A stretch of 51,285 bases of DNA from Clostridiales bacterium (GTDB lineage: Bacteria; Bacteroidota; Bacteroidia; Bacteroidales; Muribaculaceae): NCBI GenBank assembly GCA_023666645.1, contig JAMPBP010000006.1, forward strand, positions 1-51,285, written 5' to 3'. The position numbers and the translations under genes were made by a program. A model generated the notes under the pieces. That model made no database searches, had not been told where the DNA came from, and worked only from the letters and a program-made list of their open reading frames with translations. Position 1 is the first letter of the stretch, and every line of letters begins with the position of its first letter. This document shows positions 7,136 to 15,108 of this stretch, in pieces.

Positions 7136-8362
7136 CTACTCCATGGTGAAACCGAGGTCGTCGATCACCTGTTTGACCGAGGCCAGGTCGGGGGTTCCTT
7201 TTATCTTTACTTCACCGGTGGCCAGGTCAGCTGTTACTTGTTCTACTCCGGGGAGTTTGGAGAGGTTCTTCTCAACCATTGCCTTGCAGTGGCCACATGT
7301 CATTCCTTTTACCAGAATGTTGGTATTCTCGTTGTTCATTGTTATATTTTTTTTGGGTTTATATTTCTGATAAAAAGCATTTATGAGCATCAGCACCAGC
7401 ACGACCGAGCATATCAGTGAAAACAGAGGTAGATGCATGTGACAAGCTCCTGTAGTCTGGGTCAACGGTAACGTGAACCATTGTCGAGGCATGAGGTAGT
7501 CTATGCACAAACCTATTGCAATCGCACCTAAAATTATTGTGGCAAGATAAATCCATGCAGCCTTCTTTCCGAGAGCCTTGCTCACGATGATGATTGAGGC
7601 AAAATTGGCAGCGGGTCCTGCCATGAGCAGAACAAAGGCTGCTCCCGGTGATAACCCTTTGAGCATAAGGGAGAGAGCTATTGGAATCGATCCTGTTGAG
7701 CATACATACATGGGCACAGCGATAATTACAACCGCAATCATTGCAAGTAATGGATATGACGCAAAGAACGTGAAGAATCCATCAGGCACAAAAGTTGTGA
7801 TTGCAGCCGCGATGACCAAGCCTATAATGAGCCACTTACCAATATTCTGAGCCATCTCGACAAAGCCATATCTCAGAGCGTCGGCAATCTTCCCGGCAAA
7901 TGTGTGTGACGCCGGGGCATCAATGGCATCGACCTCAGCAGTCTCATCACATACCCCGCAAGTCCTGTCCTCCCGATTTACGAGCATGCCGCCCATGAAG
8001 GCGGTAATCAAGGCCGCCACGGGGCGTATTACAGCAAATGCCAAGCCGAGCAGTGAGTAGGTGGCGGCTATAGAGTCGACACCGGTCTGGGGTGTAGCGA
8101 TAAGAAATGATGTGGAAGCTCCACGTGACGCGCCATTGCGCCTGAGTGAAACAGCAGTAGGCAATACGCCACATGAACACAGTGGCAACGGAATGCCTAT
8201 GAGAGCGGCCTTGATCACCGACCATGCTCCGGGTCCCGACAGGTGATTCCGATAGAAATGGGCCGGTACAAAAGCATACAGTAATCCTGCAACCAGGAAT
8301 CCCAGCAGGAGGTAGGGTGACATCTCGACAAGCATGTCAAGCAAGGAGTATAAGAATTCCAT
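7136..8362 (-). CDS. SO_0444-family Cu/Zn efflux permease fused to a C-terminal HMA domain
   Basis: The first 330 or so residues form a polytopic permease of the ArsP/SO_0444 type with the hallmark IPLPLCSCGVLP (C62, C64) and VCSTGSIPIALSL. The last 67 residues (342-408) form a complete heavy-metal-associated domain with GMTCGHC (C356, C359). The expected job is export of copper or zinc, with the HMA part binding or delivering the ion. It is the last gene of the efflux operon, 60 bp after the second ABC permease. The junction is odd: an A8 run (7347-7354 on the plus strand) lies just before the internal ATG at 7339. Removing one A would stop the permease at TAA two bases before that ATG. Fusion, slippage site and sequence error are all possible. 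Confidence 0.85.
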   Translation of the reverse strand: MEFLYSLLDMLVEMSPYLLLGFLVAGLLYAFVPAHFYRNHLSGPGAWSVIKAALIGIPLPLCSCGVLPTAVSLRRNGASRGASTSFLIATPQTGVDSIAATYSLLGLAFAVIRPVAALITAFMGGMLVNREDRTCGVCDETAEVDAIDAPASHTFAGKIADALRYGFVEMAQNIGKWLIIGLVIAAAITTFVPDGFFTFFASYPLLAMIAVVIIAVPMYVCSTGSIPIALSLMLKGLSPGAAFVLLMAGPAANFASIIIVSKALGKKAAWIYLATIILGAIAIGLCIDYLMPRQWFTLPLTQTTGACHMHLPLFSLICSVVLVLMLINAFYQKYKPKKNITMNNENTNILVKGMTCGHCKAMVEKNLSKLPGVEQVTADLATGEVKIKGTPDLASVKQVIDDLGFTME

Positions 8363-8422
8363 CTATATAGAAAATAATCGGTTTAGGTTTAAATGTTGGG
8401 GTAGGGAAGAGACCGATGGTAC

Positions 8423-9634
8423 CTATGTGTGCTTAAGAGACCGGTCAAGATACAGCGACCTTTGACCCAGATGTTTCGTCACAAGCCATGCTGTGACACC
8501 ATACAAGGCCACCAACCCCCACAACATCGTGTAGCTATAGTAATTATCGGCAAGCGAAGCATTGTTGCTGTTGATGCGTACAAAGCCCTCGATACCCCAC
8601 ACCGCCGGGATAAGATCACCCAAGGCAACCCATAACGTGTTCATGGCATATCTGGGCCACGTGAGGCCCGACAGGAAGAGAAACACAACCGATGTGAACA
8701 CAATAACCATGAGCGACATCTCACGCTCCTTGACAATGAATTGCAGAGTGATACCCAAGAATGCCGTGGCAATGAACATGGGTAGTACAAACGGGAGATA
8801 TTGCATTGCCGACCCAAAGTGGGGGAGAGAGAAAAATATCGGGACAAAATGAAGCACATAGATTGTCAATGGAATGTAGATCACTATGTAGACACACATG
8901 CGCCCCAAGATTGAAGCTCCTGGTGTGGCATTTACACCAAGCGGGTCAATACCGCCATTGCGCAGCCTGCGCTCATAGGCCCCGCCACCCAGCATCGTGA
9001 TGCCTAAGAGCATGCTCTGCTGTAGAATCAGGATAATAATGCCGGGAATAAGAAACGAAGCGATCCCTTGCTCGGTGTCACCAAGCATAAACGAAGCGTT
9101 CTCGACAGGGCTCGTTCCCATGTTCTGGCCTACCATTCCCAGGGTCGCCAGCGACTCAGCCCTCACCATGGCTCCGGTTGCGAGCTGTAGGTCGGTCATG
9201 GTCATAAGCATGGCACGGTAACGCAACAGCAATGACATGTCGCTGTAGAACGTGATGTGGGCCTGCTCTCCGCGGCCTATAAGCCTGGAATAGTCCTGGG
9301 GAATATATATGATTCCATAACACTCCTTGGCATCTTTCCATCGCTTGGCCTCGGCGAGGTCACATGCATACCCCATGATATGTATTGACGAGGCAGCATC
9401 GGCCATGCGCACAAATTCACGGCTTTGGGCCGAACGGCAATTATCGACTACCGCCACAGGAATCTCGGTAGGGACCTCGGGGTTATATATCAAGGTATAT
9501 ATGAGGGGATATGCCAGTGGCAGGAATAGAAAGAACAACAGCACGCCTGTATCGGTGGCCGTAAGGTAGAACTCACGTCGGAACACCCTTGCTGCACTCA
9601 AAAACCATGATTTAAATCGTTTCCACATAATCAA
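8423..9634 (-). CDS. ABC-2 type permease (drug efflux)
   Basis: The 403-residue protein has one N-terminal transmembrane helix (about 28-50), a large extracytoplasmic domain (about 52-185) holding EIPVAVVDNCRSAQSREFVR, and five further membrane segments from about 188. This is the ABC2_membrane_3 arrangement seen in YbhS/YbhR and YhhJ. The ATG overlaps the end of the other permease gene by 4 bp (9631-9634), so the two subunits are coupled and likely form a heterodimer. No Walker A/B ATPase is encoded in either protein or in the operon. With the HlyD and TolC proteins upstream it should export small hydrophobic compounds. Confidence 0.88.
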   Translation of the reverse strand: MIMWKRFKSWFLSAARVFRREFYLTATDTGVLLFFLFLPLAYPLIYTLIYNPEVPTEIPVAVVDNCRSAQSREFVRMADAASSIHIMGYACDLAEAKRWKDAKECYGIIYIPQDYSRLIGRGEQAHITFYSDMSLLLRYRAMLMTMTDLQLATGAMVRAESLATLGMVGQNMGTSPVENASFMLGDTEQGIASFLIPGIIILILQQSMLLGITMLGGGAYERRLRNGGIDPLGVNATPGASILGRMCVYIVIYIPLTIYVLHFVPIFFSLPHFGSAMQYLPFVLPMFIATAFLGITLQFIVKEREMSLMVIVFTSVVFLFLSGLTWPRYAMNTLWVALGDLIPAVWGIEGFVRINSNNASLADNYYSYTMLWGLVALYGVTAWLVTKHLGQRSLYLDRSLKHT

Positions 9635-10779
9635 GGTACATAAACAGGGTTAATACAACGTTTTTTTAATCTCCCGGCTACCATACAGGCCACAATGGGA
9701 AAACACAGCAGCCCGATATAATACAGCCGTGAGTAATACAGGTCAACACCATTCAGTGCCTGGTCTATATACATCAGGAAGTAATATCTCACCGGGAATA
9801 TATAGCTCAATATGGCGATAGCTCCATACATATCGTCGACCGGGAACGAGAACCCGGCGATAGAGAATGCAAGAATACCTGTGAGTGAGCATACACTGAG
9901 CGCGAGACGAAGATTGGGAATAACCGAGGTGATGATTATGGCAAACGACTGGCACGCTATGACAAACAGAGGCATTGCAAGCACCACGCTCCACTTGTTG
10001 ACACATGGAAAATGGAGATATCCAAACAAGAGAGCGTCCATAGCCCAACCCAAGATGCAGAACACGACAGTCTGTGGCAACAGCTTTCCAAGCAGCGCAG
10101 TCGTCATTGATCCCGAGGCTCCACTGAGCCACTTCCTGGAAGTGCCATATTTTATCTCACTGGCAACCGAGAAGCATGTCACCAGGAAAATCATCAGCTC
10201 AAGCAAACCGGGCAGGAACGAGTTGCTGAGGTATATAGAATAGTTGGACCATGGATTCCCCAGCGGGTGGACATCGATGACCATCGGTTGTAACATCGTC
10301 TCGGCGGTATCACTTGACACACCCATGTCGGTGAGCGACGATTCCACCACCTGTCCCGATGTAAGCACTGCCATAGTCTTGAATCCCTTGAAAGCAAGAG
10401 TGCCCGGAATAAAGTATGTCATGTTGTTGTAGTAGGAGAGGGTAGGGGTACGTCCGGCAAGAGCGTCGGCCTCAAAGTTGCGCGGAATGAGGAAGAAACC
10501 ATAAGTCTTGCCCGACCTCACCTGTGTCATGGCCTCGCGGTAGCTTTCGGCGGTATATGACAGGTCTACCATTTCAGAAGCTTCAAGCGACCGTATCAGG
10601 TTACGTGACATAGGGGAGTTGTCGAGATCGACAATAGCGGTAGGCACCCTCGACGGCAACCCCTCATTCATCAAGTCGAGGAAAAACAGGGCGACTCCCA
10701 GCGGCACCAGCAACATGGCCCACAGATACAGTCGCCTTGATCCCAAGAGCTTTATTTCGCGTTTTATTGTCGAAATCAT
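9631..10779 (-). CDS. ABC-2 type permease (drug efflux), partner subunit
   Basis: The 382-residue partner has the same plan as its neighbour: a first membrane helix at about 15-35, a periplasmic domain containing VPTAIVDLDNSPMSRNLIRS (about 45-65) and NYSIYLSNSFLPGLLELMIF leading into five C-terminal helices. The two permeases are paralogous in layout but clearly diverged. It lies 74 bp after the HlyD gene. Family members couple to an ATPase in Enterobacteria (YbhF-type), but none is present here. ATP hydrolysis must come from an unlinked subunit, or the complex works differently. Confidence 0.88.
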   Translation of the reverse strand: MISTIKREIKLLGSRRLYLWAMLLVPLGVALFFLDLMNEGLPSRVPTAIVDLDNSPMSRNLIRSLEASEMVDLSYTAESYREAMTQVRSGKTYGFFLIPRNFEADALAGRTPTLSYYNNMTYFIPGTLAFKGFKTMAVLTSGQVVESSLTDMGVSSDTAETMLQPMVIDVHPLGNPWSNYSIYLSNSFLPGLLELMIFLVTCFSVASEIKYGTSRKWLSGASGSMTTALLGKLLPQTVVFCILGWAMDALLFGYLHFPCVNKWSVVLAMPLFVIACQSFAIIITSVIPNLRLALSVCSLTGILAFSIAGFSFPVDDMYGAIAILSYIFPVRYYFLMYIDQALNGVDLYYSRLYYIGLLCFPIVACMVAGRLKKRCINPVYVP

Positions 10780-10853
10780 TTAACTTATAAACAACTTATT
10801 TATATAAATATTCTTGATACAACAGTCACATGGTGTCAACAGGACGTGAGATG

Positions 10854-11864
10854 TCAACGGTATATGACAGTCATGCCGGGGCGTAGATTGGGAATATCCT
10901 CCAGAGGGCGGGCCTTGATCTTGAATGTACGGCTGTCCCAATCGCCTGTGGCCTTTGTGGCGCGCCATGTGGCATAGGTTCCCATGTCCTGGATATAGTA
11001 AATCTCCACTTCCACCTCTTTTTTATCGAGAGCCGGAATCATGACATTGATTCTCTTTCCCATTGTAAGCTCGTTGAGAAGCTCCTCTCGCACATTGAAT
11101 GTCACCCATTTGTCATCGGTGCGAAGCAGATTCATGATAGGAGCGCCTATCGATACTAATTCTCCCTCATGAGGATAAATGACATCAATCTGGCCATCAC
11201 ACGGAGCTGTTAGATACTGGTCATCGAGCAAAGCATTCACCTGTGCTACACCGCTTTTGGCTGCACCTACCATGGCACTGGCGCTCATCTTGTCTTCCTT
11301 CTGGGCGCCCTGCTTGGCGAGACTGTACTGGCTCTCGGCAGCAGCGGCGGCAGCTACGGCAGCATCATAGGCGGCTTTGGCCTCATCGCGTTTCTGCTCC
11401 GAAATCACACCCTTGGAATAGAGCGATTCCATACGGTCGTAGGTCTTACGGGTAATTTCAAGCGCAGCATTGGCCTGTTGCCACAGCTGGAAAGCTGCCT
11501 GAATAATCTGGGCGCGCGTGCCGGCGTCGACCTTCTGATTGACAGCCTCAGCGGCGTTAACCATCTCCTGGGCTTGTGAGAGCCGTGCCTCAGCCAGTGC
11601 CGAGTGAATGTGTACCAAAGTGTCCCCCTCTTGTACCATATCCCCTTCGCGCACCATGAAGTGAGTGACACGACCGGGGAGCGATCCGGATATGCGTACG
11701 GATGTAGCCTCGGCCTGCCCTTCGATAAACTCGGCGGGTTTATTGATGAACAGGAAACCCACGATAGCCAGTAGAGCAACAAGAATAATGATAACGGCAA
11801 GTGATGAAATGAGATATCGGTTTTCGTTCTTCACTGCTTTTGTGTTTTCAACATTATTATCCAT
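10854..11864 (-). CDS. HlyD-family periplasmic adaptor
   Basis: The 336-residue membrane fusion protein has an N-terminal signal anchor (about 19-41), a split lipoyl-like domain (SGSLPGRVTHFMVREGDMVQ at about 58-77 and its partner LTAPCDGQIDVIYPHEGELV), an Ala-rich alpha-hairpin between them (about 90-195), and beta-barrel and membrane-proximal segments to the end. It would bridge the inner-membrane permeases to the TolC channel encoded 28 bp upstream. The Ala-rich hairpin contains a run of Ala codons near 11335-11360 (plus coordinates). Operon position and fold make the role in tripartite efflux secure; the substrate is not known. Confidence 0.92.
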   Translation of the reverse strand: MDNNVENTKAVKNENRYLISSLAVIIILVALLAIVGFLFINKPAEFIEGQAEATSVRISGSLPGRVTHFMVREGDMVQEGDTLVHIHSALAEARLSQAQEMVNAAEAVNQKVDAGTRAQIIQAAFQLWQQANAALEITRKTYDRMESLYSKGVISEQKRDEAKAAYDAAVAAAAAAESQYSLAKQGAQKEDKMSASAMVGAAKSGVAQVNALLDDQYLTAPCDGQIDVIYPHEGELVSIGAPIMNLLRTDDKWVTFNVREELLNELTMGKRINVMIPALDKKEVEVEIYYIQDMGTYATWRATKATGDWDSRTFKIKARPLEDIPNLRPGMTVIYR

Positions 11865-11892
11865 AGTTGTATTATTAGAGAATGTCGTTTAA

Positions 11893-13335
11893 TCAATAGT
11901 TCATATTACCGAGCACCTTGTTGAGGTACACATCACATAGCTGCACATCGATCATCGCGTCGATTTTCTCACTGTGGGCCTTGAGCCATGCCGTCTGAGC
12001 CTCAAGTACATTATTGGTGGTCATGACACCCTCGCTATAGGCGACCCGGGCATTTTGCAGGTTTTCATTGGCCTTGGCCTCGTTGGTGATTGTCATTAGA
12101 TAGGTTTTCATAGCCTCACGGGCTTTGAATGCAGCTTGTGACACCTGCAGAGTAATTCTCTCCTTGGCATCATCGAGTTTGAGAACAGCCACCTTGTGCT
12201 CAGCCTTGGCCGCGCGGTATTTGTTATAATTTCCACCCCAGTGCCACACCGGTACCGATACCATCACACCAACCGAGAAAGCACCGTCAAAACGTTTTTT
12301 GAAACCATCAAACATATTAGGGTTGCTGAACGAATAGGCCCCTATCAAAGCAACATTGGGAAGCATCGACGACATTGCCACCTTGCTTTGCTGGTGGGTT
12401 ATATCGGTATACCTCTCAAGGGCTCTGACATCGTGACGTGCATCATAGACACGCTGCATGTCATAGACTGTGGCAATCTCGGCAGTAGTGTTGATGTGAC
12501 CGATCGACTCGTCGGCCACATGCATGTCGGAGTCAACGGGGAGTCCACACAACTGGGCCAGCAGCATACGTGATAGCACCATGCCGTTCTCAACCCGTGT
12601 CAAATCAATTTGTGCCTCGTTGAGTTTCACATCGACACTGAGTTTGTCACTACGGGTGGCTACCCCCTCTTCGAGCATAATCTGCACATTGCGGTCGAGC
12701 GAGTCGAGCAGGGCTACATAACTCACGGCGAGCTCATGCTTGGCCGATAAAGAAACCACTTGCCAATAGGCGGCGTCAACAGCATATACAACATCCTGCC
12801 TGGCAGCCGCCTGCAAGTCCTTAGCGAGATCCTCGGCATAGCCCGCAAGTTTGTTCAAGGCTACAATCTTACCACCCATGTAAATAGGCTGAGTGAGTGT
12901 GATTGCACCAAAAACCACATTGTGAATATCATAGGTCATGGCATCCTTGGGAATCAGAGCCACCTCTGATGGAATGTATTGGCCGTCGGGACCCTTGATG
13001 GGCATATGTGTGGCAGGGTCGGTGACGAGATTGAACTCATACTTGCCTGTTTTCATATCAAACGACTTGGTGGGAAGTAATTGGTCAGAGTCAAAAATCG
13101 AAATCTTCTTCTGGTTATAGGTGTATCCACCGGCAAAGTCGATTGCAGGCAGATAGGCGGCAAAGGCCTCCTTGCGCTGAAAACCGGCAGCCCTTACCTT
13201 CTCCTGCTGAATAAGAAGCTCCTTGTTGTGTGACAAGGCGAGCGACCTGCAGGAATCGAGAGAGTACACCCCGGCTATCATTGATGAATGAGCGACAAGC
13301 GATGCTATGATAAATAAAAGAAATCTGTGACCCAT
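11893..13335 (-). CDS. TolC-family outer-membrane efflux protein
   Basis: The product is about 480 residues from the ATG at 13335, which gives a normal signal peptide (MGHRFLLFIIASLVAHSSMIAG). An in-frame ATG at 13365 would add ten residues in front. I reject it because the promoter at 13385-13392 would then leave almost no leader. Two OEP repeats are visible, starting with YSLDSCRSLALSHNKELLIQ and again near VYDMQRVYDARHDVRALE, each with long helices. GAYSFSNPNMFDGF and SVPVWHWGGNY mark the second beta-barrel portion. It is the first gene of the leftward efflux operon. Confidence 0.9.
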   Translation of the reverse strand: MGHRFLLFIIASLVAHSSMIAGVYSLDSCRSLALSHNKELLIQQEKVRAAGFQRKEAFAAYLPAIDFAGGYTYNQKKISIFDSDQLLPTKSFDMKTGKYEFNLVTDPATHMPIKGPDGQYIPSEVALIPKDAMTYDIHNVVFGAITLTQPIYMGGKIVALNKLAGYAEDLAKDLQAAARQDVVYAVDAAYWQVVSLSAKHELAVSYVALLDSLDRNVQIMLEEGVATRSDKLSVDVKLNEAQIDLTRVENGMVLSRMLLAQLCGLPVDSDMHVADESIGHINTTAEIATVYDMQRVYDARHDVRALERYTDITHQQSKVAMSSMLPNVALIGAYSFSNPNMFDGFKKRFDGAFSVGVMVSVPVWHWGGNYNKYRAAKAEHKVAVLKLDDAKERITLQVSQAAFKAREAMKTYLMTITNEAKANENLQNARVAYSEGVMTTNNVLEAQTAWLKAHSEKIDAMIDVQLCDVYLNKVLGNMNY

Positions 13336-13384
13336 AATTATGAATATAGAAATCTGTTTGAACAAGTAATAATAAAGCTCGGTG

Positions 13385-13414
13385 CAAAAATAACAAAATA
13401 TTTAGTATTTCAAA
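13385..13414 (-). promoter_or_regulatory. promoter of the efflux operon
   Basis: Read leftward, TTTG (13411-13414) and TATTTTTG (13385-13392) are 18 bp apart, a full Bacteroidota promoter. Transcription would start near 13378, about 43 bp before the TolC ATG at 13335. Confidence 0.7.
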
Positions 13415-13659
13415 TGCTTTACAGCACACCATACCCACCAGCACCGTAAATTCCATACCAAAATCTACTGCTGATTAATTATTAGAACACATCAAACAAA
13501 ATAAAGTTGGCCACTATAAACAATCACCCTCGCAGCTGCTGATTGATATCGAAAAGATAACCCATATTGACACTTCTTAAAAAAGCCAATAAATAACTCA
13601 TTGTTCCATAATAAAATAAAAAGATAGGTATGGTAGATATTTTTTAAGAAAAAGCATTG
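13415..13659. other. non-coding divergent regulatory region between efflux operon and AraC gene
   Basis: AT-rich and without credible genes. It contains an 11-bp inverted repeat, TTCTTAAAAAA (13574-13584) and TTTTTTAAGAA (13640-13650). The right arm lies 9 bp before the -33 box of the rightward promoter, a sensible place for an operator. Confidence 0.4.
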
Positions 13660-13689
13660 TTTGTATTTAAAATAAAATGATTAAATTTG
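13660..13689 (+). promoter_or_regulatory. promoter of the AraC regulator gene
   Basis: TTTG (13660-13663) and TAAATTTG (13682-13689) with an 18-bp spacer match the Bacteroidota consensus. The start near 13696 leaves a leader of about 230 bases before the AraC gene, containing the 50-codon ORF at 13723. Confidence 0.7.
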
Positions 13690-13722
13690 CATATCAAGTA
13701 AGCATCGACATATATTATACAC

Positions 13723-13875
13723 ATGAAAACGAATCTTACAGACAAACATGCAGTTTCTTATCGGTCATACATGAGGTTATCAACGAGCCTGGTGAAGACT
13801 GATGCCAATCCAATGTCGGCATCAGTCCCATTGCATGTCGCTGTGAGTTTTTCAACTATCATCAGTACAACTTAA
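13723..13875 (+). CDS. 50-residue leader ORF of unknown function
   Basis: An ATG about 27 bp after the predicted transcription start opens a 50-codon frame (begins MKTNLTDKHAVSYRSYMRLS, ends FSTIISTT) that stops 48 bp before the AraC gene. I recognise no family. It is Ser/Thr/Val-rich with no membrane helix. Its position in a long leader makes a regulatory peptide or a translated leader possible; it may also be chance. Confidence 0.3.
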   Translation: MKTNLTDKHAVSYRSYMRLSTSLVKTDANPMSASVPLHVAVSFSTIISTT

Positions 13876-13923
13876 ACGCCCACTTACTCAATTTGTTAGT
13901 TATAACTTCAAGTGACAAAATCA

Positions 13924-14865
13924 ATGAACGAACGACAAATAGAAAAATTAAATTTAAGTGACCTCACCGATATAAGCAATATATCTGAGTCATACAGTCA
14001 TGCAGGGCAGGACTATATATTTTCCCATCTGATTCTTGAAGCAGGACGCAGTATCCAGGAAATCGCCCCCATCAGATTTGACGGTCTCACCTTTGTAGCT
14101 GTACTCAAGGGGGAGGTAGGCCTTACTATAAGCGGTAAGCCCTATCTCATGAAGCCGGGCTCACTGACAGCGATTAGCTCCAAAGATGTGATAGCCACCA
14201 ACGGCACAAACGGCCTACAGGCCGAAGCCTATATATTGTTCCTGTCGTCGGAACTTTTGTCGAGTCTCACATTTGACGTGACAGTGCTTAATCCGCGTTA
14301 TCTCATTGACCATGAACCGGTGATGGTTCTTGATGAAGATGACATGTCGCTGCTCGAGCGCTACTTTGAGCTGTTGCACGACTGTGCCATCAAAAACAGT
14401 AACGCTCCCCAGCAGCTGTCGCTGATAAGCCGAAGCATAGGTCGCAGTATTGTGATTGCATTGCTCTATCAGCTGGCTTTCATCACTGAGCGCCGCTACC
14501 TGTTGGATTCAATGCCACAGGAAGAGTTGCACGCTCCTGGCAAATCGCGTAAGATGAACTATGTCCATGAATTCATGAGACTTCTTCAGGAGTATTACCG
14601 TAAGGAACGCACAGTGTCATTCTATGCCAACAAGCTGTGCATCTCGCCCAAGTATCTGTCGTTGCTCGTGAGGGAGGTGACAGGTCGCACTGCAGCTGCC
14701 ATCATTGATCAGTATGTAATCAACGAGGCAAAGAACATGCTCCGTTTCTCAGGCTACACAATTCAGCAGGTAGCCTACAAGCTGAATTTCCCAAATCAAT
14801 CGGCCTTCGGCAAATATTTCAAGCACATCACAGGCTCATCGCCCACTACGTTCCGCTCCAACTGA
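13924..14865 (+). CDS. AraC-family transcriptional regulator
   Basis: The protein has about 313 residues from the ATG at 13924; a GTG at 13912 is an alternative four codons earlier. The N-terminal half (about 25-130) is a cupin-like sensor domain (IRFDGLTFVAVLKGEVGLTI, MKPGSLTAIS). The C-terminal 100 residues form two helix-turn-helix units: VSFYANKLCISPKYLSLLVR and IQQVAYKLNFPNQSAFGKYF, ending GSSPTTFR, the AraC signature. It is divergent from the TolC-HlyD-ABC operon and most likely controls it in response to an exported compound. That target is inference from position. Confidence 0.9.
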   Translation: MNERQIEKLNLSDLTDISNISESYSHAGQDYIFSHLILEAGRSIQEIAPIRFDGLTFVAVLKGEVGLTISGKPYLMKPGSLTAISSKDVIATNGTNGLQAEAYILFLSSELLSSLTFDVTVLNPRYLIDHEPVMVLDEDDMSLLERYFELLHDCAIKNSNAPQQLSLISRSIGRSIVIALLYQLAFITERRYLLDSMPQEELHAPGKSRKMNYVHEFMRLLQEYYRKERTVSFYANKLCISPKYLSLLVREVTGRTAAAIIDQYVINEAKNMLRFSGYTIQQVAYKLNFPNQSAFGKYFKHITGSSPTTFRSN

Positions 14866-14955
14866 CAATTGTCCTAGGGGGAGGGACGGTGTTGTATATG
14901 AGGTAGAGCCGGGATATGTGTAGAGCAATAATTACGTTTAGCGTTGTAAAATTGT

Positions 14956-14979
14956 GTTAATATTTTGTAAATTATTAAC
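14956..14979. repeat. AT-rich inverted repeat upstream of topA
   Basis: GTTAATA (14956-14962) and TATTAAC (14973-14979) form a 7-bp inverted repeat separated by 10 bp, about 28 bp before the -33 region of the topA promoter. It could be a regulator site; no T-tract supports termination. Confidence 0.3.
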
Positions 14980-15006
14980 ATCGTGACAGGCTTAAACGGT
15001 TGTTTC

Positions 15007-15038
15007 TTGGAATTGGGTGATATTTATTTCTAAATTTG
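15007..15038 (+). promoter_or_regulatory. topA promoter
   Basis: TTGG at 15007-15010 and TAAATTTG at 15031-15038, 20 bp apart, make a good Bacteroidota promoter. The start near 15045 gives a leader of about 65 bases before topA. Confidence 0.6.
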
Positions 15039-15108
15039 CGACCCAAAGTACACATTAATTATAGTGGTTGGAATGTCAGCCACTGAAACCCCATAACACA
15101 CGCAACAC

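Noticed and set aside
11320-11370. trinucleotide-like repeat (GCN) as a microsatellite
   Set aside because: It is the Ala-rich hairpin of the HlyD adaptor with mixed codons, normal for the family.
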